Source of the DNA: Thalassobaculum_A sp040219615
Lineage (GTDB): Bacteria; Pseudomonadota; Alphaproteobacteria; Thalassobaculales; Thalassobaculaceae
Length of the DNA: 64,000 nucleotides
Direction: 5' to 3'
Assembly: GCF_040219615.1 (NCBI RefSeq)
Contig: NZ_JAVJSE010000029.1
Coordinates: 278,024-342,023, forward strand
A program made the translations under genes and the position numbers. This document shows, piece by piece, positions 23,630 to 32,318 of the stretch; position 1 is the first letter of the stretch; every line of letters starts with the position of its first letter. The notes beneath the pieces were generated by a model that was not told the DNA's origin, did not search any database, and was given only the letters and a program-made list of their open reading frames with translations.

Positions 23630-24835
23630 ATGACCGACCTGCTGCTGACCGGCGTCCGTGCCTGGGGCTTTGGCCCTGCCCCGACCGACATCGCCGTGTC
23701 GGCGGGACGGATCGCGGCGATCGGCGCCGACCTGCCGCGCGACGGCGCCGAGGTGGTCGACGGGACCGGATGCCTCGCGCTGCCAGGGCTGGTCGACGCC
23801 CATGCCCATATCGACAAGACCCTGTGGGGCACGCCCTGGCACCCGCACCAGGCCGGCCCGACCCTGATCGACAAGATCGACAACGAGCGGCGGGTCCTGA
23901 ACACCCTCGGCCTGTCGGCGGAGGTTCAGAGCGCCCGGCTGCTGCGGCACATGGTGGCGCGCGGCACCACCCATGTGCGCACCCATGTCGACATCGGCCC
24001 GGACGTCGGCCTGAGCCATTTCCACGGCATCCAGGCGATGCGCGAGGCGCATCGCGAGTGGATCGACGTCGAGGTGGTCGCCTTCCCGCAGACCGGCGTG
24101 ATGATCCGGCCGGGCACCCTGGATCTGCTGGAGCAGGCGGTGCGCGAAGGCGCCGAGGTGGTCGGCGGCCTGGACCCGGTCGGGGTCGACCGCGACCCGA
24201 AGGGCCAGCTCGACGGGATCTTCGCGATCGCCGACCGCCACGGCTGCGGGGTCGACATCCACCTGCACGACCGCGGCGATCTCGGTGCGGTGACCATCGA
24301 CATGATCGTCGAGCGGACCCGGGCGCTCGGGCTGAAGGGCAAGGTGGCGATCAGCCATGCCTTCTGCCTCGGGATGCTCGACCGGCCGCGGCTCGACGGG
24401 CTGCTCGACGATCTCGTGGAACTCGACATCGCAGTCATGACCCACGCGCCGTCCGGGCCGACCCCGTTCCCGCCGATCCGGCTGCTGCACGACCGCGGCG
24501 TGCGGCTGTTCTCGGGCTCGGACGGGGTGCGCGACACCTGGGGGCCGCTGAACACCGGCGACATGCTGGAGCGGGCGTTCCTGCTGGCCTACCGGTCCGG
24601 CTTCCGCCACGACCCGGACATCGAGATCGCGCTCCGCATGGCGACCTATGGCGGCGCGCAGGTCATGGGCGCCGCCGGCTACGGGCTGGCGGTCGGCGCC
24701 GCCGCCGACCTGGTGCTGGTCGAGGCCGAGACCGCCGCCGAGGCGGTCGCCTTCCACCCGGTCCGCCGGCTGGTGCTGAAGCGCGGCCGCGTGGCGGCCC
24801 GCGACGGCCGCGCGACGATGCCGGCGGCCGCGTAG
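23630..24835 (+). CDS. Amidohydrolase (cytosine deaminase-like)
   Basis: A 401-residue metal-dependent hydrolase of the CodA-like amidohydrolase group. Metal-binding motif HAHIDKTLWG lies near residue 59, the second His set is in DIHLHDRG, then SHAFCLG and the catalytic Asp in SGSDGVRDTW. Cytosine deaminase and relatives hydrolyse C-N bonds in cyclic or linear amides and amidines. It lies 91 bp after the enolase-superfamily gene and is followed by a GFA-domain gene, so these three form a plus-strand catabolic unit that diverges from the importer operon and its MocR regulator. The exact substrate is not visible. Confidence 0.85.
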   Translation: MTDLLLTGVRAWGFGPAPTDIAVSAGRIAAIGADLPRDGAEVVDGTGCLALPGLVDAHAHIDKTLWGTPWHPHQAGPTLIDKIDNERRVLNTLGLSAEVQSARLLRHMVARGTTHVRTHVDIGPDVGLSHFHGIQAMREAHREWIDVEVVAFPQTGVMIRPGTLDLLEQAVREGAEVVGGLDPVGVDRDPKGQLDGIFAIADRHGCGVDIHLHDRGDLGAVTIDMIVERTRALGLKGKVAISHAFCLGMLDRPRLDGLLDDLVELDIAVMTHAPSGPTPFPPIRLLHDRGVRLFSGSDGVRDTWGPLNTGDMLERAFLLAYRSGFRHDPDIEIALRMATYGGAQVMGAAGYGLAVGAAADLVLVEAETAAEAVAFHPVRRLVLKRGRVAARDGRATMPAAA

Positions 24836-24921
24836 CACGGCGCGACCCGAGGGCCGGCAATTGTCACGACGGTGCGGATCGTTGTAACGGTTTCGCCGGT
24901 TCGCTTCCGAGGAGACGCGGC

Positions 24922-25314
24922 ATGGAGCGATTTACCGGCGGCTGCCTGTGCGGCGACGTCCGATTTGTGGCGACGGGGCGCCCGTACCGGGTCGGCCTCT
25001 GCCACTGTCTCGACTGCCGCAAGCATCACGGCGCGCTGTTTCACGCCTCCGCGATTTTCCCCCGGGATGCGGTGACCGTCGAGGGCGAGCCCCGCGACTA
25101 TGCCGGTCGGTTCTTCTGCCCGCGCTGCGGCTCGTCTGTGTTCTCCCGCAGCGCCGACGAGATCGAGGTCAACCTGGGGTCCCTCGACGCCCCCGACCAA
25201 CTGACGCCGACCTACGAGCTGTGGACGGTTCGCCGCGAGTCCTGGCTGCCGCCGTTCCCGCTGGCGCGACGCTACGAGCGCGACCGGGAGGGCACGGGCC
25301 GCTCCGAGGAATAG
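24922..25314 (+). CDS. GFA/CENP-V zinc-domain protein
   Basis: A 130-residue protein that is almost only the GFA (glutathione-dependent formaldehyde-activating) beta-fold. Zinc-binding cysteines are arranged as GGCLCGDVRF (residues 6-15), CHCLDCRK (27-34) and FCPRCGSSVF (65-74). Family members bind one or two Zn2+; the founding enzyme makes S-hydroxymethylglutathione, but most homologues have no proven reaction. The ATG follows GAGGAGACGCGGC. It could handle formaldehyde released by amine or methyl oxidation in the neighbouring locus, which is a guess from context. It ends just before the convergent ABC ATPase gene. Confidence 0.88.
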   Translation: MERFTGGCLCGDVRFVATGRPYRVGLCHCLDCRKHHGALFHASAIFPRDAVTVEGEPRDYAGRFFCPRCGSSVFSRSADEIEVNLGSLDAPDQLTPTYELWTVRRESWLPPFPLARRYERDREGTGRSEE

Positions 25315-25315
25315 G

Positions 25316-26341
25316 TCAGCCGCATCCGTCCTGGGATGCCCCGGCCCGTTCGAGCGCCCGGACGTGGCATGCCACCCGGTGGCCTTCGGTGTCGTCGAGC
25401 AGCGCCGGCACGGCGCCGCGGCAGGCCTCGACCGCGATCGAGCAGCGCGGGTGGAAGGTGCAGCCGGGCGGGGGAGAGAGCGGCGACGGGATCTCGCCCG
25501 AGATCGTCTCGAACCGTACCAGCTCGTCGCTCTCCAGCACCAGCTTCGGCACGCTGCCCAGCAGGGCCCGGGTGTAGGGGTGCCGTGGATCGCGATAAAT
25601 CGCGTCCGCCGTCCCCACCTCGACGATGCGGCCGAGATACATGATCGCGACCCGGTCGGAGACGTGGCGCACGACGCCCAGGTCGTGACTGATGAACAGG
25701 CAGGTGATGCCGAGGTCGCGGCGCAGTTCCAGGAACAGGTTGATGATCTGCGCCTGGATCGAGACGTCGAGCGAGGCCACCGGCTCGTCGCAGACCAGCA
25801 GGTCCGGCTGCATGGCGAGCGCGCGGGCGATGGCGACGCGCTGCCGCTGGCCGCCGGAGAACTGGTGCGGGTAGCGGCCGGCGAACTCGGGGTCGAGACC
25901 GACCCGCGACAGCCAGTCGCGCACATAGTCCGGCGCACCGGCCTTCGAGACCAGGCCGTGCGCCACCGGCCCCTCGGCCACGATGTCGCCGATCCGCATG
26001 CGCGGGTCGAGCGAGGCATACGGGTCCTGGAACACCGTCTGGACCCGGGTGGTGACCTTGCGCCCGTGCTCGATGACCGGCTTGCCGTCGATCAGCACGG
26101 TGCCCGAGCTCGGCGCCAGGATGCCGGCGACGACCCGGCCGAGAGTCGACTTGCCGCAGCCGGACTCGCCCACCAGCCCCAGGGTCTCGCCCCTGGCGAT
26201 CTGCAGGCTGACCTCGGTGACCGCCCGCACCGGCCGATCCTCGACGCGCGCGCCCAGCCGCGCGGCGATCCGGTCGCCGAGGGTCAGGCGCGGCTCGAAG
26301 CGCCGGGTGATGCTGTCGAGCGAGAGGAATGGCGCCGTCAT
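25316..26341 (-). CDS. Peptide ABC transporter ATPase, DppF/OppF type
   Basis: Cytoplasmic ATPase, 341 residues. Walker A GLVGESGCGKSTLG, Q-loop VFQDPYASLDPR, ABC signature FSGGQRQRVAIARAL, Walker B LLVCDEPVASLDVS and H-loop FISHDLGVV are all present. The C-terminal oligopeptide/dipeptide domain includes HPYTRALLGSVP and a cysteine cluster (GCTFHPRCSIAVEAC), which in this family can bind an Fe-S cluster. Its ATG overlaps the end of the DppD-type gene by four bases. Last gene of a five-gene importer operon read on the minus strand. Confidence 0.92.
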   Translation of the reverse strand: MTAPFLSLDSITRRFEPRLTLGDRIAARLGARVEDRPVRAVTEVSLQIARGETLGLVGESGCGKSTLGRVVAGILAPSSGTVLIDGKPVIEHGRKVTTRVQTVFQDPYASLDPRMRIGDIVAEGPVAHGLVSKAGAPDYVRDWLSRVGLDPEFAGRYPHQFSGGQRQRVAIARALAMQPDLLVCDEPVASLDVSIQAQIINLFLELRRDLGITCLFISHDLGVVRHVSDRVAIMYLGRIVEVGTADAIYRDPRHPYTRALLGSVPKLVLESDELVRFETISGEIPSPLSPPPGCTFHPRCSIAVEACRGAVPALLDDTEGHRVACHVRALERAGASQDGCG

Positions 26342-27315
26342 GCCGCGCGTCCCAGCGGATGGTGGCAGCGATAGGCCCGATCCGTGCCGGGCTCGCCGCG
26401 GCGCGCCGGATCGGCTTCGCAGGCCCCGGTCGCGTGGGCGCAGCGCGGCGCGAACGGGCAGCCGGGCGGCAACGAGAGCAGCGACGGCGTCGCGCCGGGA
26501 ATCTGGCGCAGCGGCCGGCCCGGCTCGGCGGTCGCGGGCAGCGAGTCCAGCAGGCCGCGGGTGTAGGGATGGCGCGGGTCGCGAAGTACGGCCGCTGTCG
26601 CCCCCTCCTCTACGATCCGCCCGGCATACATGACCAGGATGCGCTCGGCGAGGCTGGATACCGTCGCGAGGTCGTGGCTGATCCAGATCAGCGCGGTGCC
26701 GCTGTCGCGCGCCAGCTCGCGCATCTCGAACAGGATCTGCGCCTGGATCGAGACGTCGAGCGCCGTGGTCGGCTCGTCGGCGACGATCACCGCCGGGCTG
26801 TGCGCCATGGCGATGGCGATGGCGACGCGCTGGCGCATGCCACCGGAGAACTCGTGCGGGAAGGCGTCCAGTCGGGCACGCGCGTCCGGGATCCCGACCC
26901 GGGCCAGCACCGCGGCCGACCGGTCGCGCGCCGCCCTGTCGGACACCGCGTCATGCGCCCGGATCGCCAGCGACATCTGGGTCCCGACCGACAGCACCGG
27001 GTTGAGGGTCATCATCGGGTCCTGGAACACCATCGAGATCCGCCGGCCGCGCAGCCGCCGGAGGGCCCGGGCCGGCATGCCGACCAGTTCCTCGCCCTCC
27101 AGCCGCACCGAGCCGTCGACGATCCGGCCCGGCGGGTCGATCAGCCCGAGCAGCGAGAAGCCGGTGACCGACTTGCCCGATCCGCTTTCCCCGACCAGCC
27201 CGAGGATCTCGCCGCGGCCCAGCGTGAACGACACGCCGTCGACCGCCTTCACCACGCCGGCGCGGGTGAAGAAATGGGTGCGCAGCCCCTCGACCTCGAG
27301 CAGCGGCGCGCTCAT
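26338..27315 (-). CDS. Peptide ABC transporter ATPase, DppD/OppD type
   Basis: A 325-residue ATPase partner of the DppF-type protein. Walker A GLVGESGSGKSVTG (about 39-52), Q-loop VFQDPMMTLNP, ABC signature FSGGMRQRVAIAIAM, Walker B VIVADEPTTALDVS and H-loop WISHDLATV are seen, with the C-terminal HPYTRGLLDSLP and cysteine cluster GCPFAPRCAHATGACEA. The start at 27315 overlaps the permease stop codon. DppD/DppF heterodimers power import of dipeptides, oligopeptides, nickel or glutathione; the ligand here is unknown. Confidence 0.92.
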   Translation of the reverse strand: MSAPLLEVEGLRTHFFTRAGVVKAVDGVSFTLGRGEILGLVGESGSGKSVTGFSLLGLIDPPGRIVDGSVRLEGEELVGMPARALRRLRGRRISMVFQDPMMTLNPVLSVGTQMSLAIRAHDAVSDRAARDRSAAVLARVGIPDARARLDAFPHEFSGGMRQRVAIAIAMAHSPAVIVADEPTTALDVSIQAQILFEMRELARDSGTALIWISHDLATVSSLAERILVMYAGRIVEEGATAAVLRDPRHPYTRGLLDSLPATAEPGRPLRQIPGATPSLLSLPPGCPFAPRCAHATGACEADPARRGEPGTDRAYRCHHPLGRAA

Positions 27316-28193
27316 CGGTGCAGCCTCGGGTTCAGCTGGTCGCGCACCTGGTCGCCGACCAGGTTGATGGCGACGATCAGCACGATCAGGGCGATGCCGG
27401 GGTAGACCGAGATCCAGTAGCGCCCGCTCATCATGTAGACGAAGCCGTTGGAGATCAGCATGCCGAGCGACGGCTCCGTCACCGGCAGGCCGAGGCCGAG
27501 GAAGGACAGCGTCGCCTCCAGGGCGATCGAGTTGGCGATCTGCACGGTGGCGACCACGATCAGCGGCGGCATGCAGTTCGGCAGCAGGTGTCGGAACACC
27601 ACGCGGGCCCGCGACAGCGGCGTGGCGGTCGCCGCCTCGATGTAGTCCTTGCGGCGTTCGGCGGTCGCCGCCCCGTAGGCGGTGCGGGCGAAATAGGCGT
27701 ACTGCGCCGCCACCAGGGCGGTCACCAGCTGCGCCTTGCCCTGGCCGAGCAGGGCGACCAGCACCAGCGCCAGCAGGATCGCCGGGAACGACAGCTGCAG
27801 GTCGACGACCCGCATCACCAAGGTCTCGACGATGCCGCCGGCATAGGCGGCGGTGACGCCCAGGCTGGCGCCGATCGCGAGCGCCACGCCGCCCGCCAGC
27901 AGGCCGATCTGCACGGAGATCCTGAGGCCGTAGAGGATCGCCGACAGCAGGTCGCGGCCCTGGGCGTCGGTGCCGAGCCAGTGGACGTAGCCGCCGCTGC
28001 CGACATGGCCCGGCGGGCGGCGCGCGTCGAGCAGCGACAGGCCGCCGAGGTCGTAGGGGTCCTGCGGCGCGATCAGCGGTGCCGCGACCGCTACCAGCAC
28101 GATCGCCGCGACCACGGCCAGGGCCGCCACCGCCACCCGGTTCTCGCGGAAGCCGTTCCAGAACCGGCCGAGCGGGGTCGACGCGTCGATCAT
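27312..28193 (-). CDS. Peptide ABC transporter permease, DppC type
   Basis: Inner-membrane permease, 293 residues, with an N-terminal cytoplasmic/TM1 OppC_N segment (NRVAVAALAVV...), HWLGTDAQGRDLLSAILYGLRIS (residues 71-93), the DppC landmark, and the EAA loop YIEAATATPLSRARVVFRHLLPN. Five or six membrane segments are predicted. ATGA-type overlaps at both ends show tight coupling with the DppB-type and DppD-type genes. Confidence 0.92.
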   Translation of the reverse strand: MIDASTPLGRFWNGFRENRVAVAALAVVAAIVLVAVAAPLIAPQDPYDLGGLSLLDARRPPGHVGSGGYVHWLGTDAQGRDLLSAILYGLRISVQIGLLAGGVALAIGASLGVTAAYAGGIVETLVMRVVDLQLSFPAILLALVLVALLGQGKAQLVTALVAAQYAYFARTAYGAATAERRKDYIEAATATPLSRARVVFRHLLPNCMPPLIVVATVQIANSIALEATLSFLGLGLPVTEPSLGMLISNGFVYMMSGRYWISVYPGIALIVLIVAINLVGDQVRDQLNPRLHR

Positions 28194-29164
28194 GACGCGG
28201 CCCCCCGGGATATCCGCGGATCCAGCGCCGCATAGGTCAGGTCGATCACCAGGTTGATGGTGACGAACAGCAGCGCCACCAGGATCAGGTAGGCGACCAT
28301 CACCGGCCGGTCGAGGCTGGTGATCGAGTCGATGATCAGCTTGCCGAGGCCGGGCCAGGAGAAGATCGTCTCGGTGACCACCGCGAAGGCCAGGGTCGAG
28401 CCGAGCTCGAGGCCGAACACCGTGACGATCGGCACCGCGATCAGCTTGAGGACATGGCGCATCACGATCGTGCCCTCGGTCAGCCCGGCGGCGCGCGCGA
28501 ACTTGATGGTGTCGGTCAGCAGCACCTCGCGGGTGCCGGCCCGGGCCAGCCGGATCATCATGGCGAGCTTGAACAGCGCCAGATTGACCGCCGGCAGCAG
28601 CAGATGGGACAGGCCCTCGGGGGTCAGGAAGCTCCATTCGACCCCGAGCACCGTCACGGTCGGGCCGCGCCCGCCGGCCGGCAGCCAGCCGAGCGACACC
28701 GCGAAGGTCAGGATCAGGATCAGCCCGACCCAGAAGGTCGGCACCGAGAAGCCGAGGATCGACAGCCCCATGATCGTCTTCGACGACAGGGCGTCCGGCC
28801 GGTAGCCCGCCCAGATGCCGAGCGGCACGCCGATGAAGGTGGCGCCGAAGACGGCCGCGAGCGTCAGCTCCAGGGTCGCCGGCAGCCGGCTCGCGATCAG
28901 GTCCAGCACCGGTATCGCGTAGACGAAGGAGCGTCCGAAATCGCCCTGGGCGACGTTGCCCACGAACACCAGGTACTGCTCCCACAGCGGGCGGTCGAGG
29001 CCGAACCGGGCGATGATCAGCTCCCGCACGTCCTGGGTCGCGTCGAGCGGGATCAGCACGTCCATCGGATTGCCGACAGCATAGACGCCCACGAACACGA
29101 TCACCGACATGACGAACATGACGACCACCGCCTGCAGGCAGCGCTGGATGACGTATCCGGCCAT
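28190..29164 (-). CDS. Peptide ABC transporter permease, DppB type
   Basis: Inner-membrane permease, 324 residues. It begins MAGYVIQRCLQAVVVMFVMSVIVF, the TM1 pattern of DppB/OppB, has GDFGRSF (residues about 94-100) and the EAA loop KFARAAGLTEGTIVMRHVLK. About six membrane helices. It is downstream of the binding-protein gene with a 93-bp gap. Confidence 0.92.
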   Translation of the reverse strand: MAGYVIQRCLQAVVVMFVMSVIVFVGVYAVGNPMDVLIPLDATQDVRELIIARFGLDRPLWEQYLVFVGNVAQGDFGRSFVYAIPVLDLIASRLPATLELTLAAVFGATFIGVPLGIWAGYRPDALSSKTIMGLSILGFSVPTFWVGLILILTFAVSLGWLPAGGRGPTVTVLGVEWSFLTPEGLSHLLLPAVNLALFKLAMMIRLARAGTREVLLTDTIKFARAAGLTEGTIVMRHVLKLIAVPIVTVFGLELGSTLAFAVVTETIFSWPGLGKLIIDSITSLDRPVMVAYLILVALLFVTINLVIDLTYAALDPRISRGAAS

Positions 29165-29257
29165 CGTCCTGGCGGTCTCCGGTTTCGGGCGGTGCTGGAA
29201 AGCGGTGGGCCGGACGTCCGTTCGTCCGGCCCACGCGGTCGTTCGGCTGGCGGCGGC

Positions 29258-30862
29258 CTACTTGGCCGGGGTGATGAAGAAGGCCAGCGTGTCCTCGTCG
29301 TTGCGCGGCGACATCCTGAGCTTGCCCTTGTCGGCCGCCCAGACCGTCTGCAGCGTGACGATCGAGATGTAGGCGCGGTCGGCCATGATCAGGTCCATGG
29401 CCTGCTCGTAGAGCGCCTTGCGCTTGGCGTCGTCGAGCTCCCTGCCGGCCGCCTGCAGCAGCTCGTCCACCTTCGGGTTGCTGTACTCGATGCGGTTGAA
29501 CGCCCCGAGCTTCAGCTCCGGTGCCGGCGAATGCGCCATCGAGCCGAGGGTGTAGGAGGCCTCGCCGGTCAACGTGCCCCAGCCGTTCATGAAGATGGAG
29601 TATTCCTTCTTCGCCTGGGCCGGGAAGTAGACCGAGCGCGAGATCGCGTTGACGTTGGTCTTGATGCCGATCTGCGCGAACATCTGGCCGAGGCCCTGGC
29701 AGATCGCGCCGTCGCCCGGCAACCGGTCGCTGGTGCAGTAGAGGTCCATCTGGAAGCCGTTCGGATAGCCGGCCTCGGCGAGCAGCGCCTTGCCCTTCTT
29801 CGGGTCCGGGCTGCGTGCCGGCACCTTCGCGCTCCAGCCGAAGAAGCCCTTCGGCATCAGCTGGTTGTTCGGCGTGCCCAGGCCCTCCAGCACGACCTCG
29901 ACCATGGTCTGGCGGTCGATCGCGAGGTCGAGCGCCTCACGCACCTTCGGGTCGCGCAGCGGGTTCTTGGCCAGCGGCTTGCCGTCGAGGTCGTAGACCT
30001 TCGGGGTCTGCTCGCGCTGGTCGAGCTGCAGGTTCATCACGTAGACGCTGTCGGCCAGGAAGGTGTCGATCTTGGGATCGCGCTTCAGGGCCTGCCAGTC
30101 GGCCGACGACACGTAGTTGACCAGGTCGACCTGACCGGCCTTCAGCGCCGCCAGGCGGGACGAGTCGTTCGGCATCTCCTTGCGGACGACCTTCTCCCAT
30201 GGACCCTTGCCGCGCCAGTAGCCGTCGTTGCGCGCCAGCACCAGGTCGCCCTTCGGCTCCCACGAGACGTATTTGTACGGGCCGGTGCCGATCGTGGCCT
30301 TGCCCGAGTTGAAGCCGTCGGGCGCGGTCTCCTTGGTCGAATAGGCGGCCGCCGCCTTGTGCGACACGATGAACAGCCGGACGAAGTCGTTCGGCAGGGT
30401 CGCCGCCGGCCCGTCGGTCTTCATGTGGACGGTGTGGGGATCGACGATCACGACCTCCTTCACGCGCCGGACGTAGATCAGCAGCGTGGTCGGGCCGGTC
30501 ACCACCGGAATCCGCTCGATCGAGAACTTCACGTCCTCGGCGGTGAAGTCGGAACCGTCGTGGAACTTCACGCCCTTGCGGAGCTTGAACTCCCAGGTGG
30601 TGTCGTCCAGCGGCTTCCAGGACTCCGCCAGGCCCGGCTCGATCTGCAGGTTGTCGCCCGACCACACCAGGGTGTCGAAGATGTGCTTCATGGCGTCGGC
30701 GTGGACGCCGAGCGCCGAATAGTGCGGATCCATCGATTCCGGTCCGCCGCGCACGCCGACCGTCAGCGTCTGCGCGGAAGCGGTGGCGATCGTCGCGCCC
30801 GTCGCGGCCACCCCGAGCGCAACCGCGAAGGCGCCGGCCCTGAGCATTTTCACAAGTGTCAT
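29258..30862 (-). CDS. Periplasmic peptide-type solute-binding protein (SBP family 5)
   Basis: A 534-residue DppA/OppA-type binding protein. The signal peptide spans MTLVKMLRAGAFAVALGV to ASA^QT (about residues 1-31). VRGGPESMDPHYSALG, ESWKPLDDTTWEFKLRKGVKFHDG and the later LVNYVSSADWQALK segments are the usual SBP_bac_5 landmarks. The start at 30862 (MTLVKMLRAG) follows an AGGAGGCACAGC ribosome site; a longer frame upstream enters the promoter. First gene of the importer operon, divergent from a MarR regulator whose likely operators lie at 30953 and 31006. Confidence 0.92.
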   Translation of the reverse strand: MTLVKMLRAGAFAVALGVAATGATIATASAQTLTVGVRGGPESMDPHYSALGVHADAMKHIFDTLVWSGDNLQIEPGLAESWKPLDDTTWEFKLRKGVKFHDGSDFTAEDVKFSIERIPVVTGPTTLLIYVRRVKEVVIVDPHTVHMKTDGPAATLPNDFVRLFIVSHKAAAAYSTKETAPDGFNSGKATIGTGPYKYVSWEPKGDLVLARNDGYWRGKGPWEKVVRKEMPNDSSRLAALKAGQVDLVNYVSSADWQALKRDPKIDTFLADSVYVMNLQLDQREQTPKVYDLDGKPLAKNPLRDPKVREALDLAIDRQTMVEVVLEGLGTPNNQLMPKGFFGWSAKVPARSPDPKKGKALLAEAGYPNGFQMDLYCTSDRLPGDGAICQGLGQMFAQIGIKTNVNAISRSVYFPAQAKKEYSIFMNGWGTLTGEASYTLGSMAHSPAPELKLGAFNRIEYSNPKVDELLQAAGRELDDAKRKALYEQAMDLIMADRAYISIVTLQTVWAADKGKLRMSPRNDEDTLAFFITPAK

Positions 30863-30952
30863 GCTGTGCCTCCTTGTCCCTGATTTCGGAGCACCGCCAT
30901 TCCGACAGCGACCCTCCGCCCCGTTCGGCCCACTTCCAGGAGTGGACCACAA

Positions 30953-30971
30953 AAATTCCATTTGGAACTTG
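30953..30971. promoter_or_regulatory. Operator-like dyad, importer side
   Basis: On the minus strand this reads CAAGTTCCAAATGGAATTT, containing the perfect palindrome TTCCA-TT-TGGAA. It matches the site at 31006 at 16 of 19 positions, in opposite orientation. It lies upstream of the binding-protein gene and is a candidate MarR site. Confidence 0.55.
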
Positions 30972-31005
30972 TTTTCACCAGATTGTGAGGCGAGAATTTC
31001 CGCGT

Positions 31006-31024
31006 CAAGTTCGAAATGGAACTA
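31006..31024. promoter_or_regulatory. Operator-like dyad, MarR side
   Basis: CAAGTTCGAAATGGAACTA, with AGTTC/GAACT arms, ends 11 bp before the MarR start codon. It is 53 bp (about five helical turns) from the sister site at 30953, so two bound dimers could lie on the same DNA face. Confidence 0.55.
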
Positions 31025-31035
31025 ATCGGGCACCA

Positions 31036-31608
31036 ATGACCCAACAGAACAAGCGTCCCCGGGAGGATGCCGAAATCGTTCCCCTGAAGATCCCGCACGG
31101 ATCCACGGGGCTGGAGGCCCTCACCGAGGCGAAGCTCTGGCGGAACCCGTGCTGGTTCGCGTTTCGGTTCAACCACATCGCGCTGCGCTACAACGCGCCG
31201 CTTTACGGCTGGATCAAGCGGCACACCGGGCTCAGCCGGCCGGAGTTCGTGGTGATCTACTCACTCGGCCTGCTCGACGGCGCGCTTGCCCGCGACATCA
31301 GCTACTCGTCGGGCTTCCCCAAGAACACGCTCAGCCGGGCGATCGACAAGCTCAGCGGCCTCGGCCTGATCGAGCGCCGCGTCGACGAGACGGACCGACG
31401 CAACCAGACCCTGCACCTGCTGCCGGCCGGCCGGCGGATGTTCGAGCAGACGCTCCAGCAGTTCGTGGCGTTCGAGGAGCGCATGCTGCAGTCGCTGTCG
31501 CCGGGCGAGCGCGACACCCTGTCCAATCTGCTCGCGAAGATCGTGATCGACACCCCGAACTGGGCGATCGAGATCGACGACCAGGACGACCCGGAGGATC
31601 CCGACTGA
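31036..31608 (+). CDS. MarR-family transcriptional regulator
   Basis: A 190-residue winged-helix regulator. The dimerisation helices occupy about residues 40-75 and the DNA-binding wing 80-130, with ISYSSGFPKNTLSRAIDKLSGLGLIERRVDETDRRNQTLHLLP as the recognition helix and beta-wing (DETDRR is the MarR wing signature). ATG at 31036 is chosen because the product then begins just outside the operator; a longer frame runs across both promoters. It overlaps the creatininase-family gene (TGATG), so the regulator is co-transcribed with the enzymes it probably controls together with the divergent importer. Confidence 0.88.
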   Translation: MTQQNKRPREDAEIVPLKIPHGSTGLEALTEAKLWRNPCWFAFRFNHIALRYNAPLYGWIKRHTGLSRPEFVVIYSLGLLDGALARDISYSSGFPKNTLSRAIDKLSGLGLIERRVDETDRRNQTLHLLPAGRRMFEQTLQQFVAFEERMLQSLSPGERDTLSNLLAKIVIDTPNWAIEIDDQDDPEDPD

Positions 31609-32318
31609 TGCGCATCGCCGACAGCAACTGGATGCAGATCGAGCGGTATCTGCAGGACGACGATCGCTGCGTGCTGCCGATCGGCTCGACCGAGCAGCAC
31701 GCCCAGCTCTCGCTCTGCGTCGACATGATCCTGGCCGAGCGTGTCGCGGTCGAGGCCGCCGAGCCGCTCGGCGTGCCGGTCTATCCGGCGATCCCGTTCG
31801 GCATCGCGCCGTATTTCGCGGCCTATCCCGGCTCGGTGACCTTGCGGGTCGAGACCCTGCTGGCGGTCGCCCGCGACCTGATCGCCTCGTTCCGGCGCAG
31901 CGGCTTCCGGCGCGTGCTGCTGGTCAACGGCCATGGCGGCAACCAGCCGGTCGCGGCGCTGGCCCAGGAGCTGATGGCGGAGTGGCCGGAGATGTCGATC
32001 CGCTGGCACCAGTGGTGGAACGCCCCGCGGACCTGGGCCGAGGTGCAGCGCATCGATCCTCTCGGCAGCCACGCCAGCTGGCTGGAGAACTTCCCCTGGA
32101 CCCGGCTGGACCATGCACCGGCGCCCGACGGGGTGAAGCCGATGGTCGACGTCGGACTGCTCAAGGCCTGCGCCCCGGATGCCGCCCGCGCGCTGCTCGG
32201 CGACGGCAACTTCGGCGGCGCCTGGCAGAAGCCGGACGAGGACATGCTGGCGCTGTGGAAGGCCGGCGTCGAGGAGACCCGTGAGGCACTGGAGGGACCA
32301 TGGCCGACCCGATCGTGA
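31608..32318 (+). CDS. Creatininase-family amidohydrolase
   Basis: A 236-residue member of the creatininase/FAPy-deformylase-like family, which hydrolyses cyclic or linear amides with two metal ions. Metal ligands are visible in LPIGSTEQHAQLSLCVD (Glu29, His31, Asp39) and in VNGHGGNQPV (His109 region). The family is usually about 240-260 residues, so it is full length. Translation is coupled to the MarR gene, and the next gene starts inside its last codons. With an importer, an M20 peptidase and two NAD(P)-dependent oxidoreductases nearby, it likely opens an imported cyclic amide or lactam; the exact substrate is unknown. Confidence 0.87.
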   Translation: MRIADSNWMQIERYLQDDDRCVLPIGSTEQHAQLSLCVDMILAERVAVEAAEPLGVPVYPAIPFGIAPYFAAYPGSVTLRVETLLAVARDLIASFRRSGFRRVLLVNGHGGNQPVAALAQELMAEWPEMSIRWHQWWNAPRTWAEVQRIDPLGSHASWLENFPWTRLDHAPAPDGVKPMVDVGLLKACAPDAARALLGDGNFGGAWQKPDEDMLALWKAGVEETREALEGPWPTRS

